The position numbers were made by a program, and so were the translations under genes. Below, piece after piece: positions 1-6,437 of a stretch of DNA of 6,686 nt. Where the stretch lies: assembly GCA_020056205.1 (NCBI GenBank), contig JAGVIF010000063.1, positions 1 through 6,686 on the forward strand. Reading direction: 5' to 3'. The notes under the pieces are model-generated. The model was given only the letters and a program-made list of their open reading frames with translations, ran no database searches and was not told where the DNA came from. This stretch comes from Lentisphaeria bacterium (GTDB taxonomy: Bacteria; Verrucomicrobiota; Lentisphaeria; Victivallales; GWF2-50-93). Within the stretch, counting starts at the first letter, position 1; every line of letters begins with the position of its first letter.

Positions 1-1
1 C

Positions 2-967
2 CCTCCGGTCAGAGACAGTATCGCATTCGAGAAAAAACTCGAACTTTACAAGGGGTTGGGATTTGATGGGGTGCAGTTTCATGACGATGATGCGGTGCCG
101 AACATCAATACTCTCACGGACTCGGCCATTCGAAGCACGGCGGCGAAAGTGAAGAAGATGCTGGATAAACACGGCTTGACTGCGGAATTTGTCGCGCCAC
201 GCCTATGGGAAGACCCACGCACAATTGACGGCGGCTATACTTCCAACTGCTCCGAATGCCGAAAGTATGCGCTCGAAAGATCAAGAAAAACCATAGACAT
301 AGCCAACGAACTCGGAACCAATAACATAGTCCTCTGGCTTGCGCGTGAAGGAACATACATAAGGGAATCCAAGGACTCCGTCGAATCGGTCAAAAAAATT
401 GCTGAAGCCGTTCAGAACATGCTTGACTACGACAAGGATATCAGGATAATGATAGAATCCAAGCCGAACGAGCCTATGGATCACACATACATTCCCACGA
501 TAGGACATGCGATCGGACTGGGACTTCTGACCAGCGCCCCTGAGCGCGTCGGTTGCCTGATTGAGAGCGCTCACGCGATTCTCGCAGGACTTGATCCCTC
601 GGACGAGATGGGGTATGCGATGGCTCACGGAAAACTTTGGAGCGTCCATCTCAACGACCAGAACGGATTGAAATTCGACCAAGACAAGACCTTTGGCGCA
701 GTTGATCTGCGGCGCGCGTTCAATCAGGTGCGCGTTCTTGACAAACACGGCTACGGAAATAATGGCGAATGGGTCGGACTCGATGTCAAGGCGATGCGTA
801 CGCAGAAAGCCGGAGCGGCGACGAAACATCTCCGCAACAGCATGGAAATTTTCCTGAAGCTCCTGGAAATCAGCAGATCCCTCGATGAAGGCAAAATCAG
901 CAAACTTATCAAATCCAGAGATTATGAGGAACTGGAACTTTACATTCTTAAAAGCCTCATCGCGTAA
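2..967 (+). CDS. Xylose isomerase-family TIM-barrel sugar isomerase, 5' end cut by the window edge
   Basis: The frame is open from the left edge to the TAA at 965-967 (321 visible codons), so the true start lies upstream; the TTG at 56 is only an internal codon. It aligns by eye with the class I (Streptomyces-type) xylose isomerase, about 388 residues, lacking roughly the first 30. Numbering from the codon at 56, the visible signatures are HDDD at 9-12 (equivalent of catalytic His54), Trp94 (Trp137), Glu134-Ser-Lys136 in ESKPNEP (Glu181/Lys183), Glu170-x-x-His173 (Glu217/His220), Asp208-x-Asp210 (Asp255/Asp257) and Asp243 (Asp287). Such enzymes interconvert aldoses and ketoses with two divalent metal ions in the cytoplasm. 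Oddities: the metal ligand Asp245 is replaced by His198, and Phe94 of the pocket appears as Trp51. The substrate may therefore differ from xylose, so I give no symbol. The stop codon lies inside an inverted-repeat arm. Confidence 0.88.
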   Translation, partial: PPVRDSIAFEKKLELYKGLGFDGVQFHDDDAVPNINTLTDSAIRSTAAKVKKMLDKHGLTAEFVAPRLWEDPRTIDGGYTSNCSECRKYALERSRKTIDIANELGTNNIVLWLAREGTYIRESKDSVESVKKIAEAVQNMLDYDKDIRIMIESKPNEPMDHTYIPTIGHAIGLGLLTSAPERVGCLIESAHAILAGLDPSDEMGYAMAHGKLWSVHLNDQNGLKFDQDKTFGAVDLRRAFNQVRVLDKHGYGNNGEWVGLDVKAMRTQKAGAATKHLRNSMEIFLKLLEISRSLDEGKISKLIKSRDYEELELYILKSLIA

Positions 968-1098
968 ATATTCACCGAACCCCGCCTTACCTGTGCGCCT
1001 GCCTGCCCCGCTGGGGCGGTAGACAGGTGTCCGCTTGAACTGCGAGCGTTCTCGCTCAGGCGGGCGCACGCAGACATGTCCTTTCGGTGAATATGGAC
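964..1098. repeat. 135-bp nested palindromic element, family A copy 1
   Basis: The left arm GTAAATATTCACCG (964-977) and right arm CGGTGAATATGGAC (1085-1098) are inverted repeats; the last bases of the right arm have decayed. The same arms flank two other elements in this window. Inside lies the family's GC-rich palindrome with CGAGCG/CGCTC at its centre (1043-1055). This copy also has a 37-bp piece at 1006-1042 that starts with its own hairpin, CCCC-GCT-GGGG (1006-1016). The left arm contains the isomerase's TAA stop. With the next element it fills the spacer between two convergent genes, so the folded RNA could act as a terminator or 3'-end stabiliser; no clear U-tract follows it. No target duplication was seen. 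Confidence 0.85.
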
Positions 1099-1102
1099 AT
1101 CT

Positions 1103-1348
1103 AATAAAATGCGAAATAGTTTATTTTTCCACAAAAACATCACATAGACGAGCCAATTGCAAAACTCCGGACGCGGCCTTGCCGAGCGAAGCGACGCTTG
1201 CCGAAAGCAAAACCGTGTCCCTCCATTTCTACGTCCGTTTCGGGCGTGGAGGGTCTTGCTTGCCAAGACCGGTTTTTGAATTTTGCAATTGCCTCAGACA
1301 ACTGCTTCTTACGAAAAAAGAATAAAAACATTGATTTCGCATTTTATT
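1103..1348. repeat. 246-bp nested inverted-repeat element, family B, between convergent genes
   Basis: The ends are a perfect 15-bp inverted repeat, AATAAAATGCGAAAT at 1103-1117 and its complement at 1334-1348. A second perfect 11-bp pair lies further in, CAATTGCAAAA at 1154-1164 and its complement at 1281-1291. Two small hairpins lie near the centre: CCCTCCA/TGGAGGG (1219-1225, 1247-1253) and GGTCTTG/CAAGACC (1252-1258, 1264-1270). The arms are AT-rich and the core is GC-rich, as in the family A elements, but the arm sequence is different. The right arm carries the TAA stop of the kinase on the minus strand (1346-1344). I see no convincing gene inside. The position suggests a two-way terminator or a transposable palindrome. 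Confidence 0.78.
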
Positions 1349-3734
1349 CTTTGACCCATTTTTTGAAAAAATCCAGGCGCTTGCCGGGGTTTCTGTTTGT
1401 AATCTGAATTGCCATCCAATATGGGAAGACCTGTCCGATTAGTTCCACTTTTCCTACTTGGATGTCATTCCCGGACGGGATAATATCCATGAATGCCATT
1501 TCTGGATTGGATAGGAATCTCTCATCCATGTCTGTTTTAATTTCTATAGATTCTCCGATTGACATTTCGATTTTGCCGTCTTGCGCCACCTTCGTTTCTA
1601 AAAAAAATGGAGCATCGAGTATTTTGCTTTCAAGTTTCTGTTCTTTAAGTTTTTCTCCGTTAAGCATTATTCTGGCAAAATCTTTTCCGTCTTTTCTCTG
1701 CAATACAAAATAAATCAAAATATGCGGAGGAGCGCCTTCCCTTCTTTCCGGTTCAGTATTAAACGACCACTTCAAGGCTACGCCGGCGTCCCGGGGTATC
1801 TTGTTCACTATTACATTAAATTCTTTTGGGGTTTCGCCGCTTTCAGGATGAAACAGAAATGGAATTTTGAAACGGATTGGGTCATTATGGGTAAGCAAAT
1901 AGTTTTTTCCATCATCTTTGATATTTCCTGACAGCTCTTCTTCAATCCTTTTCTTTCTGTCAGGAGTATAGATGAAAGACGCCTCGAAATTTCTCTTATT
2001 GAAAGCGTCAAGCCTTTTGTCAAAACTGTTTTTTACGGTAGCATCATCAAGACTGTCGGCGAAAGAGCATGCGAAATCAAGGGCATCGAGGAAGTCCGTC
2101 ATTTCGGACGGAAGGTCGTCGCGCATGATGTCAGCTATCTTATTCGCTCTCTGTTCCCAAGTGTCAAAAGGATAGCCAAACAAAAGCGAACCCAAAATGT
2201 GTTCGAGACTTCTGTCGTAGGCAAGAAAACGCATCTTTTGGGGGATATTTTGAAGAGTCAGGGTTATTTGCTCATATTCTTTTCTTTCGGACTCGCTCAA
2301 AATAATTTCCGCAGGGATATCCTTTGGCGGAACGGCTATTTTTTCTTTTGCCCTGCCCGTCTCCTCTCCGGATGCTGTTTTTATTTCCTTCGGCGCCGGA
2401 GTGTTGTCCGCGCTCCCCTCATGTTTTTGTTTTTCCGCCTGTTGAGCATGTCCGGAGTTTCTCACGGCTTCGTCCGTTAACGGCGGAGGAAGGGGGATGT
2501 CTTTAATCTTCGGAATTTGAAGATATTCAGGCTTTTTATCTACCTCCGCCTGATGAAGTTCTGCCTCCGCGCTTTCTTCTCCGTCTTTTTCAATGGAGGG
2601 GAAGTCCGGCAAAGACGGCTCTTCGGTTCTTCGGCTCTTAAAAAAAAGAACAACGCCAAGAAGTAAAAGAGAAACGAGAAAAACAAAGACGCCTGAAATT
2701 AACACCGCTTTTCCACGAAAAGTTTTTGCGGTTTTTTCCGGTTCTCCGGCAATCTTATCTTGTCCGGCTTTCTGCGGTTTCGCTGACAGCGGCGCGGCAT
2801 ATTTTAATGGCCTATTCATTTTTAAAAGCATCAAGTCTTCGACCAGTTCTTTTGGCGATTGATAACGGTCTTCCGGGGCTTTTTTGATGCATTTTGTGAT
2901 AATGTGTTCAAGTTCTTTGGGCGCCGCCGAATTTAATTCCCTAAGAGTTTGGGCGTTTGAATTCGCGTGCAAACTGAAGATATCGGTTGTGTTGTCAGCC
3001 ATGAATGGAGGCTGCCCCGTCACTAAATGATAAAGCGTTATACCGAGCGCGTAAATATCAGAGCGAATGTCGCAGTTTTTGGCGTCTCTCGCCTGTTCCG
3101 GAGGCATATACACGGGGGTTCCAAGAGCCATAATGTCCATCGTCAAAGTGTAACTTTTTCCGCTTGGCAACGAAATTTGCTTCGCAAGCCCAAGATCAGC
3201 GAGTTTGATTACGCCGTCGCTTGTCATCATAATATTGGCGGGCTTGATGTCCCTATGGATGATGTGATATTTTTCAGCCTCCACGAGGGCATGCGCCACC
3301 GCTATTCCTATTTCCACGACTTTTTCCGGTTCAAGCGCGAATTGCCTGCGCTCGAGCATATCCGCGAGCGAGCCGCCGTCAACATACTCCATCACTAAAT
3401 ACAGGCAATCATTTTCACAACCGCAGTCATATACCCTTGTAATATTTTGATGGTTCAACTTTGCGGCGACCTGCGCCTCTCTCACAAAACGGTCTGAAAA
3501 ATTTTGAATGGAGGAATATTCCCGCCTCAAGATTTTGATTGCGACCGGAATATTGAGTGTAAGATGTTTTCCTTTAAAGACATATCCCATTCCGCCTGAG
3601 CCGATGATTTCTTCCACTTTGCATTTTCCGAGAGTCTGCGGAACAAAAGAATCGGAGTCCTTCGAATTGCCTAAAACGCTTCCTTTCGGCAAAACTGCGG
3701 GACTGATTGGATTTTTCTTTAGCTCATCATTCAT
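1344..3734 (-). CDS. Transmembrane Hanks-type Ser/Thr protein kinase with a large C-terminal region beyond the membrane
   Basis: This 796-residue protein has a complete eukaryotic-like kinase domain at about residues 36-310. Visible are the glycine loop GSGGMGYVFKG (45-55), ATP-binding Lys67 in VAIK, Glu86 of helix C, the catalytic loop HRDIKPAN (160-167), DLG in place of DFG (180-182), GTPVYMPPE (205-213) and DIYALG (226-231). All catalytic residues are present, so it should be active. Ser/Thr residues in the activation segment (about 188-198) are candidate autophosphorylation sites. One membrane helix spans about 343-365, then a charged Pro/Glu/Lys-rich linker (about 370-490) and a C-terminal part (about 490-796) of helical then beta-rich character. 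I recognise no PASTA, WD40 or TPR repeats there; the last 150 residues vaguely recall a beta-sandwich. The ATG at 3734 has AAAGG 8 bp upstream. The gene follows the anchored unknown protein, separated by a hairpin. Confidence 0.93.
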   Translation of the reverse strand: MNDELKKNPISPAVLPKGSVLGNSKDSDSFVPQTLGKCKVEEIIGSGGMGYVFKGKHLTLNIPVAIKILRREYSSIQNFSDRFVREAQVAAKLNHQNITRVYDCGCENDCLYLVMEYVDGGSLADMLERRQFALEPEKVVEIGIAVAHALVEAEKYHIIHRDIKPANIMMTSDGVIKLADLGLAKQISLPSGKSYTLTMDIMALGTPVYMPPEQARDAKNCDIRSDIYALGITLYHLVTGQPPFMADNTTDIFSLHANSNAQTLRELNSAAPKELEHIITKCIKKAPEDRYQSPKELVEDLMLLKMNRPLKYAAPLSAKPQKAGQDKIAGEPEKTAKTFRGKAVLISGVFVFLVSLLLLGVVLFFKSRRTEEPSLPDFPSIEKDGEESAEAELHQAEVDKKPEYLQIPKIKDIPLPPPLTDEAVRNSGHAQQAEKQKHEGSADNTPAPKEIKTASGEETGRAKEKIAVPPKDIPAEIILSESERKEYEQITLTLQNIPQKMRFLAYDRSLEHILGSLLFGYPFDTWEQRANKIADIMRDDLPSEMTDFLDALDFACSFADSLDDATVKNSFDKRLDAFNKRNFEASFIYTPDRKKRIEEELSGNIKDDGKNYLLTHNDPIRFKIPFLFHPESGETPKEFNVIVNKIPRDAGVALKWSFNTEPERREGAPPHILIYFVLQRKDGKDFARIMLNGEKLKEQKLESKILDAPFFLETKVAQDGKIEMSIGESIEIKTDMDERFLSNPEMAFMDIIPSGNDIQVGKVELIGQVFPYWMAIQITNRNPGKRLDFFKKWVKE

Positions 3735-3742
3735 GCTATGCG

Positions 3743-3747
3743 CCTTT
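3743..3747 (-). promoter_or_regulatory. Ribosome binding site of the kinase gene
   Basis: The minus strand reads AAAGG, followed by 8 bases and then the ATG at 3734. This fixes the start and shows the kinase can be translated independently of the gene upstream, since the 41-bp hairpin lies outside this site. Confidence 0.6.
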
Positions 3748-3760
3748 ATTTGTAGATACT

Positions 3761-3801
3761 GTAAATATTCACCGAAAGGACGGGGTCCGGTGAATATTTA
3801 C
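3761..3801. repeat. 41-bp perfect palindromic hairpin, family A copy 2, shortest form
   Basis: The arms GTAAATATTCACCG (3761-3774) and CGGTGAATATTTAC (3788-3801) are perfect 14-bp inverted repeats around a 13-base loop; one more pair (3760/3802) extends the stem. Read on the minus strand it matches the two outer parts of the 95-bp copy at 6342-6436 (AACCCCG and TCCTTTCGG next to the arms) but lacks the central 54 bp. It lies 2 bases after the stop of the anchored protein and 26 bases upstream of the kinase start. In the mRNA it would form a strong stem between two cistrons. Without a U-tract it looks more like a processing, stability or attenuation element than a simple terminator. Confidence 0.88.
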
Positions 3802-3803
3802 AA

Positions 3804-5123
3804 TCACTCTATCTTTATGGAGTCAAGTTCCACGCCGTTCCTTTTTATAACGATGTTGTCGTTTTCTCTTGATATCTCAAACTTCGTTTTTCCGTCAAGA
3901 GAGTTGATGACGGCCTGGTTTTTTTCACCCGACAAAATTTTCAATATTTCGTCCATCATTATATTCGACAGGGCTCTGCCGTCGGTTCCTATCCAAGACC
4001 ACGGGTTGCCATATCTTGTTGAGAAAGCGGAGGTCTTGGGGTTGAAAGGCGCAGGCTTTGCGCCGTCAAGGAAGACCCGGTAATTGACAAGCCCCGCGCA
4101 TTCGTCGGCGTCGAGATTATATGGAGAGAAAAAAGTTCCTATGTCCTCTTTCATATCTTGGAAAATCCTCCTAAAATCCGGGCTTCGGTCCACCACCACT
4201 TCTTCAAAAATGTCTTCCATCAAGTTGATAACACTATCATAATTATAATTTTGTATGGTGTAATTTTTCTCCCTTAGGACTTCAAAATCGTCAAGAAAAT
4301 ATATTCGTTCTATCCTTATGAGTTGTTGTGGAGTCGGGGAGTCCGTATCCATGAGGTTTTTCATTCTGTCGAGGAATTCGCCTCTGTGTTCGACCGGTAA
4401 AATCTTCATGGAATTTAAAAACACCTCAAAAGTCCCCCTGTTGAAACTGTGATAATAATAGAGCATAGGGAAGGCGCGCGAAAGCCCGTTCATCAATTCA
4501 ATGTATTCGTCGTAAGGCTCAAAATTGCCTTTCTTCATCTCGGTGAGGCATACATAATAAAAGTAATTAATTCTCGTGGCTTGAAGGACATCTTTTACGA
4601 ACGAATCTCTATACATGTTGTTCCTGAAGAACTCCAAGGGAACGGATGAAATCCATTTTCCCCTGAACGCTTCGGTCATCATTCCGACGGCCTTTCTTTT
4701 GGAAATAAAATCTATGGCAAGTTCGGGCCGCGCCTCAATAAAAGCCATCCGATCAAAAATATCCGGATTATATTTGGAATTATCAGCGCAGTACTTTTCG
4801 AATTCATCGTCAATTCGTTCCGAGACATTTAAAAAATCCACGATTTCCTTGTCTTGCAGAAAAAACACCATTTCGCCATAAACCATTGGCTTGCGTCCTT
4901 TTTCTCCGCAATTCCAGACAAATTCACTTGGCAGTCCATTATCGTCAAAAACAGCTTTCAACTCTTTTTGAAGTTCCGCGTCGCGCACCGCGAAAGTCAA
5001 AGGAAAACAACCGGCTGAATAGTCGGGAATAGCGTCTTTCTTAAAAAAGAAATGCAAGAAAAACGCGATTAGTCCCAGCAAAACTGCGGCACAGACAAAG
5101 ATTAAGATGGTCTTTTTATTAAT
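3804..5123 (-). CDS. Membrane-anchored protein of unknown function, probable ATT start
   Basis: I recognise no known domain. The conventional start would be TTG at 5081 (425 residues), but it has no ribosome site and cuts the membrane helix in half. The same frame continues upstream through 14 codons reading NKKTILIFVCAAV, which completes a helix of about 23 residues bounded by Lys-Lys on both sides (residues 5-27 of a 439-residue protein). The only sensible upstream start is ATT at 5123-5121, 10 bases after GGAG and overlapping the hemW stop, so coupled translation is likely. No ATG, GTG or TTG lies between the in-frame TGA near 5168 and 5081. No lipobox is seen. The rest should lie outside the cytoplasm: acidic, aromatic-rich and mostly helical, with a Tyr/Phe-rich stretch in the middle, and it ends in a short beta-rich tail. 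The neighbouring kinase also has a large outer domain. The gene is real; the function is unknown. Confidence 0.82.
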   Translation of the reverse strand: MNKKTILIFVCAAVLLGLIAFFLHFFFKKDAIPDYSAGCFPLTFAVRDAELQKELKAVFDDNGLPSEFVWNCGEKGRKPMVYGEMVFFLQDKEIVDFLNVSERIDDEFEKYCADNSKYNPDIFDRMAFIEARPELAIDFISKRKAVGMMTEAFRGKWISSVPLEFFRNNMYRDSFVKDVLQATRINYFYYVCLTEMKKGNFEPYDEYIELMNGLSRAFPMLYYYHSFNRGTFEVFLNSMKILPVEHRGEFLDRMKNLMDTDSPTPQQLIRIERIYFLDDFEVLREKNYTIQNYNYDSVINLMEDIFEEVVVDRSPDFRRIFQDMKEDIGTFFSPYNLDADECAGLVNYRVFLDGAKPAPFNPKTSAFSTRYGNPWSWIGTDGRALSNIMMDEILKILSGEKNQAVINSLDGKTKFEISRENDNIVIKRNGVELDSIKIE

Positions 5124-6228
5124 TGATAATTTTCTCCGCGATGTTATTCCAAAAGATAAGCCCTTTCATTGTGCTTTCAAGCAACCCGTTTGACATCGTG
5201 ATTAGTCCTTCCCTTTCAAGCTCGCAAAGCGCTTTTTCCCATTGTTGAAAGTAAAAACCGCTTCGTTCTCTGAATTTTTCATTAGTCCACGGCTTTAGTG
5301 TCCGAAGTCCAAAGGCAAGGATTTCAGCGGCTCTGCGCTCCGCCGGTATGATGTCGCGGTCAGGCTCTTCTTCGTTTAACCATTCCTCAAGGCCGGCTTT
5401 TTCTGTCCAACGGTTTTTGCCGTCAAATGATGACGCCGACGGACCAATCCCGAGATACCTGTCTCCGAACCATATTTCAAGATTGTGGACGCACTCGCTT
5501 CCTTCCGCCGCGAAATTTGAGACTTCATACCTTTTTATTTTCGCAATAGACAGGATTTCGTCGTTTTTTCTCCACATTTCCATTTCTGTTTCCGGATCAG
5601 GCGTTATGATGTTTTCCTTTGACATCCGGCTTGCTTCCTCAAAAGTCAGGGAGTACGATGAAAGATGTTTGCAGTTGAACTGTAAAAATTTTTCCAAGTC
5701 GCCGGCATAATCTTCCGTGGTTTGCCCCGGAATCCCGTGAATCAAGTCGCAGGAAAAATTTTCTAGTCCATTTTTGCGAAAGAGTTCTAAAGCCGTGTAT
5801 AAGTTCTCCGGGGATCCTTTTCTTCCGAGAATTTTCCTGAATCTTTCGTTAAAACTCTGGACGCCGAAACTCACACGGTTCACCGATCGCGACAAAACCG
5901 AGATTTTTTCGTCATTCAATGTTTCGGGATTGCATTCAATGCTGATTTCACAGTTATTTGAAAGGGAAAAATTCGCTTTTAACGCTGTGAAGATTCTTTC
6001 AATATCTTCCGCCGCAAGGAAACTCGGGGTTCCGCCGCCAACATAAACGCTTTCGAGTTCTCCGCAGGTTCGCGATTTTTTTTCAAGCTCACGGCAAAGC
6101 CTCCGTAAATATTTTTCTATGATCTCTCCGCCCGCCGCGGGGATCGAGTAAAACGCGCAATATCCGCACTTGGATGCGCAAAAAGGTATGTGAATGTAAA
6201 GTCTTTTCACTGAATCCTGACAAGTCAT
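5119..6228 (-). CDS. hemW: HemW-type heme chaperone (radical SAM protein related to coproporphyrinogen III dehydrogenase)
   Basis: The product has 369 residues, the usual size for HemW. The 4Fe-4S/SAM site is HIPFCASKCGYCAF, with Cys17, Cys21 and Cys24 followed by Phe26; HemN proteins have a fourth Cys at that place, so this is the HemW type. Further family signatures are YVGGGTPS (62-69), SIECNPET (96-103), RVSFGVQSF (118-126), DLIHGIPGQT (161-170), RYEVSNFA (233-240) and HNLEIW followed by YLGIGPSA (248-265), then a C-terminal helical region. HemW proteins bind heme and deliver it to target proteins rather than oxidising coproporphyrinogen; this is family knowledge, as such genes were long labelled as oxygen-independent coproporphyrinogen oxidase. 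The ATG at 6228 has no clear ribosome site. A GTG at 6210, with AGGA 4 bases upstream, would give the more typical N-terminus VKRLYIHIPFC (363 residues). It is the first gene of the minus-strand run. Confidence 0.93.
   Translation of the reverse strand: MTCQDSVKRLYIHIPFCASKCGYCAFYSIPAAGGEIIEKYLRRLCRELEKKSRTCGELESVYVGGGTPSFLAAEDIERIFTALKANFSLSNNCEISIECNPETLNDEKISVLSRSVNRVSFGVQSFNERFRKILGRKGSPENLYTALELFRKNGLENFSCDLIHGIPGQTTEDYAGDLEKFLQFNCKHLSSYSLTFEEASRMSKENIITPDPETEMEMWRKNDEILSIAKIKRYEVSNFAAEGSECVHNLEIWFGDRYLGIGPSASSFDGKNRWTEKAGLEEWLNEEEPDRDIIPAERRAAEILAFGLRTLKPWTNEKFRERSGFYFQQWEKALCELEREGLITMSNGLLESTMKGLIFWNNIAEKIIN
5134..5137 (-). promoter_or_regulatory. Ribosome binding site inside the hemW 3' end, supporting an ATT start
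   Basis: The minus strand reads GGAG within the last codons of hemW, 10 bases before the ATT at 5123. Nothing comparable precedes the TTG at 5081. The spacing is at the long end of normal, so this supports but does not prove the start. Confidence 0.4.
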
Positions 6229-6240
6229 AACAAACGGTAA

Positions 6241-6269
6241 AATATAAATTAGGCGGCCAAAAGCCGCAA
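6241..6269 (-). promoter_or_regulatory. Putative sigma70-like promoter of the hemW run, overlapped by a small hairpin
   Basis: On the minus strand, TTGCGG (6269-6264) and TATATT (6246-6241) are separated by exactly 17 bp; the -10 box matches consensus at 5 of 6 positions, the -35 box at only 3. A perfect inverted repeat GCGGC-5-GCCGC (6253-6267) overlaps the -35 box and spacer and could be an operator. Transcription would begin around 6234, only about 6 bases before the ATG at 6228 but about 24 bases before the GTG at 6210. Prediction by eye only. Confidence 0.4.
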
Positions 6270-6273
6270 CTCA

Positions 6274-6304
6274 GAATATCCAACATCGAACACGGAATAT
6301 CCAA
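6274..6304. repeat. Direct repeat GAATATCCAA, 21-bp period
   Basis: GAATATCCAA occurs at 6274-6283 and again at 6295-6304; the bases after each copy are also alike (CATCGAA and TGTCCAA). From memory, similar AATATCCAA strings occur as dispersed intergenic repeats in various uncultured bacteria, so it may be a repeat fragment rather than a control site of hemW, although it lies just upstream of the predicted promoter. Confidence 0.5.
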
Positions 6305-6341
6305 TGTCCAAGTTAAGATTTTTCGGGAATAAATTCCGATG

Positions 6342-6436
6342 GTAAATATTCACCGAACCCCGCCTGCCTGTGCGCCTGCCTGCGAGCGTTCTCGCTCAGG
6401 CAGGCACGCAGACAGGTCCTTTCGGTGAATATTTAC
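6342..6436. repeat. 95-bp nested palindromic element, family A copy 3
   Basis: Perfect 14-bp arms, GTAAATATTCACCG (6342-6355) and its complement (6423-6436), enclose a nearly continuous palindrome with its centre near CGAGCGTTCTCGCTC (6383-6397). The central 54 bp (6363-6416) are absent from the 41-bp copy, which joins the two flanks directly. A 21-bp stretch around the centre (6381-6401) is identical to 1041-1061 in the 135-bp copy. It lies upstream of hemW and ends one base before the next element. As RNA or cruciform DNA it would fold into one long stem. Confidence 0.88.
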
Positions 6437-6437
6437 T

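Noticed and set aside
281..1069. Minus-strand open frame of about 262 codons opposite the isomerase gene
   Set aside because: It lies fully antisense to a gene with clear active-site motifs, runs into the palindrome, and its translation has no recognisable domain; a shadow frame.
964..1348. Classic transposon-derived MITE with target duplication
   Set aside because: No matching short direct repeats flank the elements by eye, and no transposase is in the window, so a MITE label is not supported although mobility remains possible.
3508..4083. Plus-strand open frame of about 191 codons across the kinase start and hairpin
   Set aside because: It crosses two well-supported minus-strand genes and the intergenic palindrome, with no ribosome site or domain.
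5119..6228. Oxygen-independent coproporphyrinogen III oxidase (HemN)
   Set aside because: The fourth cysteine of the HemN motif is replaced by Phe26 and the length is about 370 rather than about 455 residues, which fits HemW.
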